Shown: positions 1 to 8,856 of the stretch, one piece after another
Layout of the letters: every line of letters begins with the position of its first letter
How positions within the stretch are numbered: position 1 is the stretch's first letter
Assembly (NCBI GenBank): GCA_030040525.1
Contig: JASHTN010000216.1
Span: forward strand, 1 to 23,131
DNA: 23,131 bases
Direction: 5' to 3'
DNA from: Gammaproteobacteria bacterium
GTDB lineage: Bacteria > Pseudomonadota > Gammaproteobacteria > Steroidobacterales > Steroidobacteraceae
Made by a program: the position numbers and the translations under genes
The notes under the pieces: model-generated
The model's input: the letters and a program-made list of their open reading frames with translations, nothing else
Databases searched by the model: none
Told to the model about the DNA's origin: nothing

Positions 1-96
1 GAGGCCGATGCGATCGCAGCCGCGCGCGAGGCGCCGCCGGTGCTGCCCGCGCGCTCGCCGGCGCGCCTCGCGGCGGCACCGCTGCCGGGTGCCTGA
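1..96 (+). CDS. 3' end of an unidentified coding region (partial)
   Basis: An open frame enters from the left edge in the first reading frame and stops with TGA at 94-96, giving the last 31 residues of a protein. The tail is rich in Ala, Pro and Arg and has no recognisable motif, so no function can be given. It lies 23 bases upstream of the dehydrogenase gene on the same strand and probably belongs to the same transcript. Codon use is the same GC-rich pattern as in the neighbours. The alternative is that this is non-coding sequence that happens to be open, since 96 bases are little evidence in DNA of this composition. Confidence 0.45.
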   Translation, partial: EADAIAAAREAPPVLPARSPARLAAAPLPGA

Positions 97-119
97 GCCT
101 CAAGTCTGAAGGGACCCGG

Positions 120-1393
<1,274 letters not shown>

Positions 1394-1397
<4 letters not shown>

Positions 1398-2407
1398 AAG
1401 TCCTGCTCACCGGTGCCGCCGGGTTCATCGGCTTTCACACGGCGCTGCGGCTGCTCGGGCGGGGCTACGAGGTCGTCGGCCTCGACAACCTCAACGAGTA
1501 CTACGACGTCACCCTCAAGCAGGCGCGGCTCGCGCAGCTCACCCCACACGGCAATTTCCGCTTCGTCAAGCTCGATCTCGCGGACGCGGGGGCGGTGCTC
1601 GAGCTGTTCGCGCGCGAGCGCTTCGCCCGCGTGATTCACCTGGCCGCGCAGGCCGGCGTGCGCCACTCGCTCAAGGACCCGGGCGCGTACGTGCAGAGCA
1701 ACGTCAGCGGCACGCTCAGTGTGCTCGAAGGCTGCCGCCACCACGGCGTCGGGCACCTGGTCTACGCCTCGACCAGCTCGGTGTACGGCGCCAACACCGA
1801 TATGCCGTTCTCCGTGCACCGCGGCGCGGATCATCCGCTGTCGCTGTACGCCGCCAGCAAGCGCGCCAACGAGCTCATGGCCCACAGCTATTCGGCGCTG
1901 TTCGGCCTGCCGACCACGGGGCTGCGGTTCTTCACCGTGTACGGGCCGTGGGGACGTCCCGACATGGCGCTGTTCCTGTTCACGCGCAATATTCTCGAGG
2001 GCAAGCCGATCGACGTGTTCAACAACGGGCGCCACCAGCGCGATTTCACCTACGTGGACGACATCGCCGAGGGGGTGGTGCGCGTCGCCGAGCGCCCCGC
2101 CCGGCCCGATCCCAACTGGAACAGCGGCGCGCCCGACCCCGCCACGAGCCCGGCGCCCTGGCGGCTCTACAACATCGGCAACCAGCGCCCGGTGGAGCTG
2201 ATGCGCTACATCGAGCTCATCGAGGAGTGCCTCGGGCGCAAGGCGCTCAAGAACTTCCTGCCGCTGCAGCCCGGGGACGTCCCCGAGACCTGTGCCGACA
2301 TCGCCGATCTCGCCGCCGACGTCGGCTACCGGCCGGAGACGCCGGTCGAGGTCGGGGTGCGCAGCTTCGTCGACTGGTTCTGCGACTACTACGGCTACCG
2401 GCGCTGA
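1394..2407 (+). CDS. UDP-uronate 4-epimerase, CapI/LpsL-like (extended SDR)
   Basis: 337 residues from a GTG start that overlaps the upstream stop by 4 bases (GTGA). It is an NAD(P)-dependent extended short-chain dehydrogenase: TGAAGFIGFH at residues 6-15 is the nucleotide-binding loop, VYASTSSVYG supplies the catalytic Ser/Thr, and YAASK places Tyr152 and Lys156. FFTVYGPWGRPDMALF and the DNLNEYYD stretch after the second strand are typical of the UDP-glucuronate 4-epimerase group (CapI, LpsL). It should invert C4 of the uronic acid made by the preceding dehydrogenase. That dehydrogenase looks specific for N-acetylhexosamines, so the substrate here may be UDP-GlcNAcA or UDP-GalNAcA rather than UDP-GlcA. 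The epimerase class is secure and the substrate is inference. Confidence 0.87.
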
Positions 2408-2415
2408 GCGGTGCG

Positions 2416-3621
2416 ATGACGCAAAGCCAGGCCGCCTCCGCCGCTCCCGCCATGCGGGTGCCGCTGCTCGATCTGAAGCTGCAATACCGGCCGCTCGCCG
2501 CCGAGATCCAGGTGGCCATCGAGCAGGTGTGCGCGAGCCAGGCGTTCATCCTCGGTCCCGCCGTCAAGGAGCTCGAAACCGCTGTGGCAGCCTACAGCCA
2601 GTGCCGCTTCGGCATCGGCGTCTCCTCCGGCACGGACGCGCTGCTGCTCGCCCTCATGGCGCTCGAGATCGGCGCGGGCGATGCGGTGATCACCAGCCCG
2701 TTCACGTTCTTCGCGACCGCCGGGACGATCGCGCGCAGCGGGGCGCGGCCGCTGTTCTGTGACATCGACCCGGCGACCTTCAACCTGGCGCCGGCCGCGC
2801 TCGAGCGCGTGATCGCCGCGCAGTGCGAGCGCCGCGGCGCGGCGCTCGTGCATCGCGCGAGCGGCACGCACGTCAAGGCCGTGATGCCCGTGCACCTCTA
2901 CGGTCAGATGGCGGACATGGTGCCGCTCCTGGCGTGCGCGCAGGCCGCCGGGCTCAAGGTGATCGAGGATGCAGCCCAGGCGATCGGCGCAGCGGACTCT
3001 GCCGGCAGGCGCGCCGGCAGTGTGGGCGATGTCGGCTGTCTGTCGTTCTTCCCGACCAAGAATCTCGGCGCCTTCGGCGATGCCGGCATGTGCGTCACCG
3101 GCGATGCGGCGCTCGCCGAGCGGCTCGAGATCCTCCGGGTCCACGGCGGCAAGCCGAAGTACTACCACGCGCTCATCGGTGGCAACTTCCGCCTCGATGA
3201 GCTGCAGGCGGCGGTGCTCAACATCAAGCTCAGGTTCCTCGACGGCTGGAGCGCGGGCCGCCAGCGCAACGCCGCCTTCTACGACACCGCGTTTGCCGGC
3301 GCGCGGCTTGGTGACGCTGTACGGTCGCCCCCGGCCGCGCCGCGCGGTGCGCGCCACATCTACAACCAGTACGTGATCCGCTGCGGCGGGCGCGATGCGC
3401 TGCGGGCGCATCTGGCAGCCGCAGGCGTCGGCACCGAGATCTACTACCCGGTGCCACTGCATCTGCAGCAGTGCTTCGCCTATCTCGGACACCGGGCGGG
3501 CGAGTTTCCGGAGGCCGAGCGGGCCGCCGCCGAGACGCTCGCCCTGCCGATCTACCCGGAGCTCACGGAACCGCAGCTGCGCTACGTGGTCGATACCATC
3601 GCCGCGCACTATCGCGGCTGA
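2416..3621 (+). CDS. DegT/DnrJ/EryC1/StrS sugar aminotransferase
   Basis: 401 residues, slightly above the usual 360-390 of this PLP-dependent family. The core begins VPLLDLKLQY after a loose 13-residue leader; a second ATG at 2452 would remove most of that leader and is an alternative start. Cofactor residues are visible: SSGTDALLLAL for the phosphate-binding region, IEDAAQAIGA for the pyridine-binding Asp, and FFPTKNLGAFGD with the Schiff-base lysine at Lys215. The C-terminal YYPVPLHLQQCF is typical. It would transfer an amino group from glutamate to a keto UDP-sugar. It follows the dehydrogenase/epimerase pair by 8 bases, so a WbpE-like role on a 3-keto uronate is possible. However, no WbpB-like 3-dehydrogenase sits beside it, so the substrate is open. 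Confidence 0.85.
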   Translation: MTQSQAASAAPAMRVPLLDLKLQYRPLAAEIQVAIEQVCASQAFILGPAVKELETAVAAYSQCRFGIGVSSGTDALLLALMALEIGAGDAVITSPFTFFATAGTIARSGARPLFCDIDPATFNLAPAALERVIAAQCERRGAALVHRASGTHVKAVMPVHLYGQMADMVPLLACAQAAGLKVIEDAAQAIGAADSAGRRAGSVGDVGCLSFFPTKNLGAFGDAGMCVTGDAALAERLEILRVHGGKPKYYHALIGGNFRLDELQAAVLNIKLRFLDGWSAGRQRNAAFYDTAFAGARLGDAVRSPPAAPRGARHIYNQYVIRCGGRDALRAHLAAAGVGTEIYYPVPLHLQQCFAYLGHRAGEFPEAERAAAETLALPIYPELTEPQLRYVVDTIAAHYRG

Positions 3622-3672
3622 AGCGCCCGCCGAGCGTGGGTCCGGCCATCGAGCGCGCGCGCGGAGAGGCTG

Positions 3673-5319
3673 ATGAACGTAACGACATCCCCCGGGCCTG
3701 CCAGCGGCGTCTGGGGCAAACTGCAGACACAGGCCGCGCGGCTCGCCGCGCTGCCGGTGCGCGAGCTGTTCGAGCGCGATCCGCGGCGCTTCGCGCGCTT
3801 GTCACGCACGGCAGAGGGACTGCTCATGGACTTCTCGCGCCAGCGCCTCGACGCGAGCGCGCTGGCGGAGCTGCTGCAGCTGGCCGAGGCGGTCGGGCTG
3901 CGCGAGCGCATCGACGCCATGTGGCGCGGCGAGCACATCAACCCGACCGAGGATCGCGCCGTGCTGCACATCGCGCTGCGCCAGCCGCCGGGCGCCGCGC
4001 TCGGCGGCGCCGCCGTGGAAAAGCTCGTCATGGACGAGCGCGCGCACATGCTGGACTTCGCTGCCGGCGTGCGCGGCGGCACGATCCGCGGCAGCGCCGG
4101 CGCGCCGTTCACACTGGTGGTGAATATCGGTATCGGCGGCTCCGACCTGGGGCCCGCGATGGGGGTGCAGGCGCTGCGCGCCTACACCGCGGGAGCGCCG
4201 CGCTGCGAGTTCGTATCCAACATCGACGGTGTGCACCTCGCGGAAGTGCTCGAGGCGGCGGATCCGCGTACCACGCTCTTTATCGTCTGCTCCAAGACCT
4301 TCACCACGCTCGAGACGCAGACCAACGCACGCAGCGCCCGCGCCTGGCTGAGCGCGCGGCTGGGCGCGGCGGCGGTGCCGGCGCACTTCGCGGCCGTGTC
4401 GGTCAACACCCGCGCCATGGACGAGTTTGGCGTGCATCCGCAGTACCGCTTCCAGATGTGGGACTGGGTCGGCGGGCGCTACTCGGTATGGTCCTCGATC
4501 GGAGTGACGCTCGCCATCGCCGTGGGGCGGGACAACTTCCTCGAGTTCCTCGCGGGCGGGCACGCGATCGACGCGCATTTCCGCAGCGCACCGTGGCAGC
4601 AGAATCTGCCGGTGCTCATGGGCCTCACTGCAGTCTGGAACAACAACTTCCTCAACCTGCCGACTCTCGCCGTGCTGCCCTACGACGACTCGCTGCGGCG
4701 TTTCCCGGCATACCTGCAGCAGCTCACGATGGAGAGCAACGGCAAGTCCGTGCTGCTGGACGGGCGGCCGGCCGAGTGCCAGACGGCCACGGTCGTCTGG
4801 GGCGAGCCGGCCAACAACGCGCAGCACTCCTTCTTTCAGCTGCTGCACCAGGGCACGCCGCGCGCCGCCCTCGACTTCCTGCTGCCCGCGCGCTCCTCCT
4901 GCGGCAACCAGCCGCAGCAGAATCTGGCCATCGCGAGCTGCCTCGCGCAGGCCGAGGCGCTCATGGCGGGTCAATCCGCCGGCACCGTGCGCGCCGAGCT
5001 CGAGCGCCAGCAGCTGCCGCCGGCGCGCGTCGCGGCGCTCGTGCCGCACAAGGTCGATCCCGGCAGCCGCCCGAGCACGATCGTGCTGTTCCGGCAGCTC
5101 GATCCCGCGACGCTCGGCAAGCTCGTCGCGCTCTACGAGCACAGCGTCTTCACGCAGAGCGTCGTGTGGGGCATCGATGCCTTCGACCAGTGGGGCGTCG
5201 AGCTCGGCAAGAAGCTCACCGAGCAGCTGGCGCCGGCGGTCGAGGATCCGGCGGCCGGCCACGCGGCGCCGGCAGCCGTACTCGAGCTGCTCGCGACCGT
5301 AGCGCAATGGCGCGGCTAG
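3673..5319 (+). CDS. pgi: Glucose-6-phosphate isomerase
   Basis: 548 residues, the normal length of the long bacterial/eukaryotic type. It interconverts glucose 6-phosphate and fructose 6-phosphate in the cytoplasm, feeding UDP-glucose and UDP-GlcNAc synthesis. Both family signatures are present: DWVGGRYSVWSSIG and GIDAFDQWGVELGKK. The phosphate-binding segments NIGIGGSDLGP and CSKTFTTLET are intact. Catalytic residues are Glu354 in ESNGK, His385 in NNAQHSFFQ, and Lys513 in GVELGK. The start is supported by GGAGAG about 4 bases upstream of ATG. It is the only central-metabolism gene in the window, 51 bases after a sugar aminotransferase on the same strand. Nothing suggests degeneration, and its codon use matches the neighbours. 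Confidence 0.97.
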   Translation: MNVTTSPGPASGVWGKLQTQAARLAALPVRELFERDPRRFARLSRTAEGLLMDFSRQRLDASALAELLQLAEAVGLRERIDAMWRGEHINPTEDRAVLHIALRQPPGAALGGAAVEKLVMDERAHMLDFAAGVRGGTIRGSAGAPFTLVVNIGIGGSDLGPAMGVQALRAYTAGAPRCEFVSNIDGVHLAEVLEAADPRTTLFIVCSKTFTTLETQTNARSARAWLSARLGAAAVPAHFAAVSVNTRAMDEFGVHPQYRFQMWDWVGGRYSVWSSIGVTLAIAVGRDNFLEFLAGGHAIDAHFRSAPWQQNLPVLMGLTAVWNNNFLNLPTLAVLPYDDSLRRFPAYLQQLTMESNGKSVLLDGRPAECQTATVVWGEPANNAQHSFFQLLHQGTPRAALDFLLPARSSCGNQPQQNLAIASCLAQAEALMAGQSAGTVRAELERQQLPPARVAALVPHKVDPGSRPSTIVLFRQLDPATLGKLVALYEHSVFTQSVVWGIDAFDQWGVELGKKLTEQLAPAVEDPAAGHAAPAAVLELLATVAQWRG

Positions 5320-5408
5320 GCTGCACCGGCCCCTGCTCCCGGCTTGCGGGCGCGGCTCGCGCATGCGCCCGGAGCTGTGCAGCACGCCGCTCGGGCGCTC
5401 ACTGGGCC

Positions 5409-5438
5409 GCTACACGAAGCCGTACGCTTCAGTAAAAT
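5409..5438 (+). promoter_or_regulatory. Weak sigma70-like promoter candidate upstream of the SLBB export gene
   Basis: In the 206-base gap after pgi, TAAAAT at 5433-5438 matches the -10 consensus at 5 of 6 positions. GCTACA at 5409-5414, 18 bases upstream, matches the -35 consensus at only 3 of 6. The gap turns AT-richer towards 5430-5525, which fits a start of transcription here, but the -35 match is poor and the assignment is tentative. Confidence 0.25.
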
Positions 5439-5514
5439 ACCGGGCTCGCCCGTGGGGGTGGTCGAGCGCTCGCCTCGAGTGCGCATGTTTTTCGGTATCA
5501 GTAGCCAAGAATAT

Positions 5515-5519
5515 AAGGG
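5515..5519 (+). promoter_or_regulatory. Ribosome binding site of the SLBB export gene
   Basis: AAGGG lies 6 bases before the ATG at 5526. It fixes the start, which also gives a clean signal peptide. The surrounding ATATAAG resembles a -10 box but is too close to the start codon to act as one. Confidence 0.6.
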
Positions 5520-5525
5520 TTTGTA

Positions 5526-8500
5526 ATGCCTCTGCTGCAACGCCTCTCGGGGCCGCTCATCCTGCTTGCTCTGTCAGCCGCCGTGCCGTTGTGCATCGAA
5601 TCGGCATTCGGCCAGGCGACCCAGAATCCGCTCGATCAGGGCCTGCAGATTCTGCAGGGTCTCTCGCCCGATCAGCTCGGCTCGCTCACCCAGGGTCTGG
5701 GGCGCGGCGGTCTGGGCGCGCAGGGCACACAGGGCATGCTGGGCCAACAGCCGCTGACTGAGGAGCAGCAGAGCCTGATGCTCAAGCAGCAGCGCCAGCA
5801 GCTCGGGGATCAGCAGAAGCAGCGCGAGGAGCTGGAGCGTCTCAGCCCGTTCCTGCAGCCCGACGACTGGGTGGTCGTCACCATCGATTACAATCCGTTG
5901 CCCGCGGGTAACCCGTCGCCCACGCCGCAGCCGCCGAATCCGCTCGCCCCCGGGGCAACCACCGGACTCAACCCGCAGCAGCAGAACATCCTCGGCAACC
6001 TGTCGCCGGGACTTTCGGCGAGTCAGAGCAGTCTCAACCAGATGGCCGGGACGACCGGTACCGGACTTGGCTCCGGTGTGAGCGGCAGCAATCCGACAGC
6101 CAGCGGGCTGGCCGCCGCGACCGCCGCCGCGACGGCACCGCCGCCGGCTCAGGGCGTGACCGCGGGCGGCTATGCGCAGCTGCCGCTCGATTGCACCGGG
6201 CAGCCGAACTGCGACACGACGCAGGAGTTCCGGCCCGAGCTGAGCGACGAACAGAAGAAGAAGCGCGAAGACCTCATCAACCTGATTCGCTCGAAGAATC
6301 CCTATCAGCTTACGCATGACGGCCTGCTGAATCTGCCGGGCTTCGCGCCGATTCCGCTCGCCGGCCTGAGCGAGCAGCTCGCCACGCTGCGCCTGGGCGT
6401 CGAGCCCGCGCTGCGCGATCTTTTCATTCGTGTCACCAAGCTGCCGCTCGTCAAGACCGGACAAATCGCTCTCAAGCCCTTCGGCTACGACCTGTTCGAC
6501 CAGTCGATCTCGACGTTCGCGCCGGCGACCAACGTGCCGGTGCCGGTCGGTTACGTAGTCGGTCCGGGCGATCTTCTCGAGGTGCAGCTGTTCGGCAACA
6601 AGAATGCGGACTTCGAGCTGGTGGTCGGCCGCGACGGCCGCGTCAACTTTCCGCAGCTCGGGCCGATCGGCGTCGCGGGGCAGACCTTCCCGAACGTGAA
6701 GGCGCTGCTGGAGGCGCGCGTCGAACGGCAGATGATCGGCGTGCACGCCAGCGTCACGATGGGAGAGACGCGCACCATCCGCGTGTTCGTGCTGGGCTAC
6801 GCCAAGACCCCGGGCTCCTACACCATCAGCGGGCTCGGCACGATCACCTCGGCGCTGTTCGCCGCCGGTGGGGTGCAAACCTCGGGCTCGCTGCGCGACA
6901 TCGAGCTCAAGCGTCACGGCGAGCTGGTTCGTCGCCTGGATCTCTACGACATGCTGATTCGCGGCGACACCACCGACGACGCGAGGCTGCAGCCGGACGA
7001 CGTGGTGCTCATTCCGGCGGTCGGACCGACGGTCTCGGTCGAGGGCGAGGTGCACCGCCCGGCAATCTACGAGATCAAGAACGAGAGCACGTTGGCCGAC
7101 GTGGTGCGGCTCGCGGGCGGGCTCACGCCCCAGGCCGACACCGCCAAGGTGGCTCTCACACGCATCGACCCCGATCTGCGCCGGGTGGTGCTGCAGGTGG
7201 ATCTGAGCGCCGGCCAGGGGCAGTCCGAGGCGGTGCGCAATGGCGACATGCTGCAGGTGGCGCGCCTGCGTCCGACGATCGATGCCGGCGTTCTGGTGCA
7301 GGGCTACCTGTACACGCCCGGCGCGTACGCCTGGCATCCAGGCATGCGGCTCACGGACGTGCTGCGTTCGGTGGACGATCTGAAACCGAACGCCGACCTG
7401 CATTACATCCTGATCAGGCGCGAGTTGCCACCGGATCGCCGCATCGCCGTGCTGTCGGCGGATCTGGAGCAGGCGCTGAGTGCGCCCGGCTCGGCGGCGG
7501 ACGTGCCGCTGATGGCGCGCGATCGCATCACTGTATTTGATCTGCAGTCGAGCCGCGACCGGGTGATCCAGCCGCTGCTCGAGGATCTGAAGCTGCAGTC
7601 CAACATCGGCCTGCCCGACGACGTGGTGCGCATCGAGGGCAGTACCAACGTGCCCGGCGAGTATCCATACCAGGCCGGCATGACCGTGCGCGACCTGATC
7701 CGCGCCGGCGGCGGGCTGAGCGATTCGGCATACGGCGGTACGGCGGAGCTGACGCGCTACAAAGTCGTCAACGGCGAGTCGCGCCGCACCGAGCTCATCG
7801 ACGTCGACCTCGCGGCGGTGCTGCGCGGCGATCCGGCCGCCAACCTGACACTCGAGCCCTTCGACAGCTTGAGCGTCAAGCAGGTTCAGGCCTGGATGGA
7901 CCTGGAATCGATCACCTTGCGCGGCGAGGTGAAGTTCCCCGGCAACTATTCCATCAAGCCGGGCGAGACGCTCAGGTCCGTGTTGGAGCGCGCCGGCGGC
8001 CTGACTCAGTACGCGTTCCCCAGGGGCGCCGTGTTCACCCGCAAGGAGCTCAAGCAGCGCGAACAGAAGGAGCTGGACATGCTGGCGTCGCGCATGCAGA
8101 ACGACATCGCTTTCGTTGCGCTGGAGGGCAGCGTTGCGAATCAGAACGCGGCCGCCGGGGCGCTCAGCGTCGGGCAATCACTGCTCGCGCAGTTGCGCCA
8201 GGCGAAGGCTGTGGGGCGCCTCGTGATCGACCTGCCGCACATCATGCGCTCACCGGTCGGCTCACCGTACGACGTCGTGGTGCGCGATGGCGATCAGCTC
8301 ATCGTGCCGAAGTTCGAGCAGGAAGTGACGGTAATCGGGGAAGTGCAGTCGGCGACCTCGCACCTGTATCGGCCGGGGCTGACCCGCAGCGACTACATCG
8401 CCATGAGCGGCGGCGAGACGGTGCGCGCCGACAACAGCCGCGTGTACGTGGTGCGCGCCGACGGCAGCGTCGCCTCGACCGGCGGCGGCTGGTTCCGCAA

Positions 8501-8645
8501 CTCGGCGAATGTCCGGATCGAGCCCGGTGACACGGTGGTGGTACCGCTGAACGCCGAGCACATGCCACCGCTGCCGCTGTGGCAGGCCGTATCGCAGATC
8601 CTCTATAACGTGGCGATCGCGGTGCTGGCGGTACACGAGTTCTGA
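5526..8645 (+). CDS. Large periplasmic/outer-membrane polysaccharide export protein with Poly_export and about six SLBB domains (Wza-like)
   Basis: 1039 residues, far longer than the roughly 380 of Wza. A signal peptide spans about residues 1-29, with probable signal peptidase I cleavage after SAFG. Cys23 is not in a proper lipobox (VPLC), so this is probably not a Wza-style lipoprotein. A Gln-rich coiled-coil-like stretch (about 79-105) and a Pro/Gly/Ala/Gln-rich linker (about 120-220) follow. A Cys pair in LPLDCTGQPNCDT may form a disulfide. The Poly_export domain begins near residue 338 (GYVVGPGDLLEVQLFG). SLBB-type units start near 416, 501, 588, 700, 795 and 933, most with a G-x-V-x-x-P-G-x-Y pattern. 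The last 20 residues are hydrophobic. It should form the envelope channel for polymer export, working with the Wzz protein encoded downstream. Confidence 0.88.
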   Translation: MPLLQRLSGPLILLALSAAVPLCIESAFGQATQNPLDQGLQILQGLSPDQLGSLTQGLGRGGLGAQGTQGMLGQQPLTEEQQSLMLKQQRQQLGDQQKQREELERLSPFLQPDDWVVVTIDYNPLPAGNPSPTPQPPNPLAPGATTGLNPQQQNILGNLSPGLSASQSSLNQMAGTTGTGLGSGVSGSNPTASGLAAATAAATAPPPAQGVTAGGYAQLPLDCTGQPNCDTTQEFRPELSDEQKKKREDLINLIRSKNPYQLTHDGLLNLPGFAPIPLAGLSEQLATLRLGVEPALRDLFIRVTKLPLVKTGQIALKPFGYDLFDQSISTFAPATNVPVPVGYVVGPGDLLEVQLFGNKNADFELVVGRDGRVNFPQLGPIGVAGQTFPNVKALLEARVERQMIGVHASVTMGETRTIRVFVLGYAKTPGSYTISGLGTITSALFAAGGVQTSGSLRDIELKRHGELVRRLDLYDMLIRGDTTDDARLQPDDVVLIPAVGPTVSVEGEVHRPAIYEIKNESTLADVVRLAGGLTPQADTAKVALTRIDPDLRRVVLQVDLSAGQGQSEAVRNGDMLQVARLRPTIDAGVLVQGYLYTPGAYAWHPGMRLTDVLRSVDDLKPNADLHYILIRRELPPDRRIAVLSADLEQALSAPGSAADVPLMARDRITVFDLQSSRDRVIQPLLEDLKLQSNIGLPDDVVRIEGSTNVPGEYPYQAGMTVRDLIRAGGGLSDSAYGGTAELTRYKVVNGESRRTELIDVDLAAVLRGDPAANLTLEPFDSLSVKQVQAWMDLESITLRGEVKFPGNYSIKPGETLRSVLERAGGLTQYAFPRGAVFTRKELKQREQKELDMLASRMQNDIAFVALEGSVANQNAAAGALSVGQSLLAQLRQAKAVGRLVIDLPHIMRSPVGSPYDVVVRDGDQLIVPKFEQEVTVIGEVQSATSHLYRPGLTRSDYIAMSGGETVRADNSRVYVVRADGSVASTGGGWFRNSANVRIEPGDTVVVPLNAEHMPPLPLWQAVSQILYNVAIAVLAVHEF

Positions 8646-8690
8646 CTAGCACGCCGGGCGCTTCCGGCGCCTGCCGGCAGAGCGGCTCAT

Positions 8691-8719
8691 TTGACCTGCG
8701 CTGGCGGCACGACTAGAGT
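8691..8719 (+). promoter_or_regulatory. Sigma70-type promoter candidate for the wzz-regulator operon
   Basis: TTGACC at 8691-8696 matches the -35 consensus at 5 of 6 positions. TAGAGT at 8714-8719 matches the -10 at 4 of 6, and the spacer is exactly 17 bases. Transcription would begin around 8725-8727 and give a leader of about 130 bases before the ATG at 8857. This is the best promoter match I found in the window, although I could not score every position systematically. Confidence 0.5.
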
Positions 8720-8726
8720 AACCCAT

Positions 8727-8745
8727 GCGTTCAGTGCGTGAACGC
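8727..8745 (+). promoter_or_regulatory. 19-base dyad at the predicted transcription start (operator or 5' hairpin)
   Basis: GCGTTCA at 8727-8733 and TGAACGC at 8739-8745 are perfect inverted repeats separated by 5 bases (GTGCG). The dyad starts about 8 bases after the -10 candidate, at the expected first transcribed bases. That placement suits a repressor operator or an mRNA 5' stem-loop. The winged-helix regulator encoded two genes later is the natural candidate binder. Function is inferred from position and symmetry only. Confidence 0.4.
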
Positions 8746-8856
8746 GTGACCTCCCGGGGCACGGGACGCGCGGTTTGCCTCGGCCTCCGTGGCGGGGGAG
8801 CCGGCGCTCGCCGGGCGGCGTCGCAGCTATCCACCGGGGTCAGGCGGTGTAGTCCC

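Noticed and set aside
5347..5371. Perfect 7-base inverted repeat (CGGGCGC/GCGCCCG, 11-base loop) after pgi as a terminator
   Set aside because: There is no T-run after the stem, and such GC-rich repeats arise easily in DNA of this composition.
5574..8177. Very long open frame (867 codons) on the minus strand opposite the SLBB gene
   Set aside because: Low-complexity His/Arg/Ala-rich translation with no motif; GC-rich codon bias leaves the opposite strand open. The same applies to the long minus-strand frames opposite the sugar-aminotransferase, pgi, class III aminotransferase and pseG genes.
8652..8680. 6-base stem (CGCCGG/CCGGCG) plus adjacent 10-base palindrome CTGCCGGCAG after the SLBB gene as a terminator
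   Set aside because: Position is suitable but no T-run follows, so intrinsic termination is not supported; it may still be an operator or chance.
8725..8856. N-terminal extension of Wzz from ATG 8725
   Set aside because: The 44 extra residues are Arg/Gly-rich without family character, and the start lies at or before the predicted transcription start.
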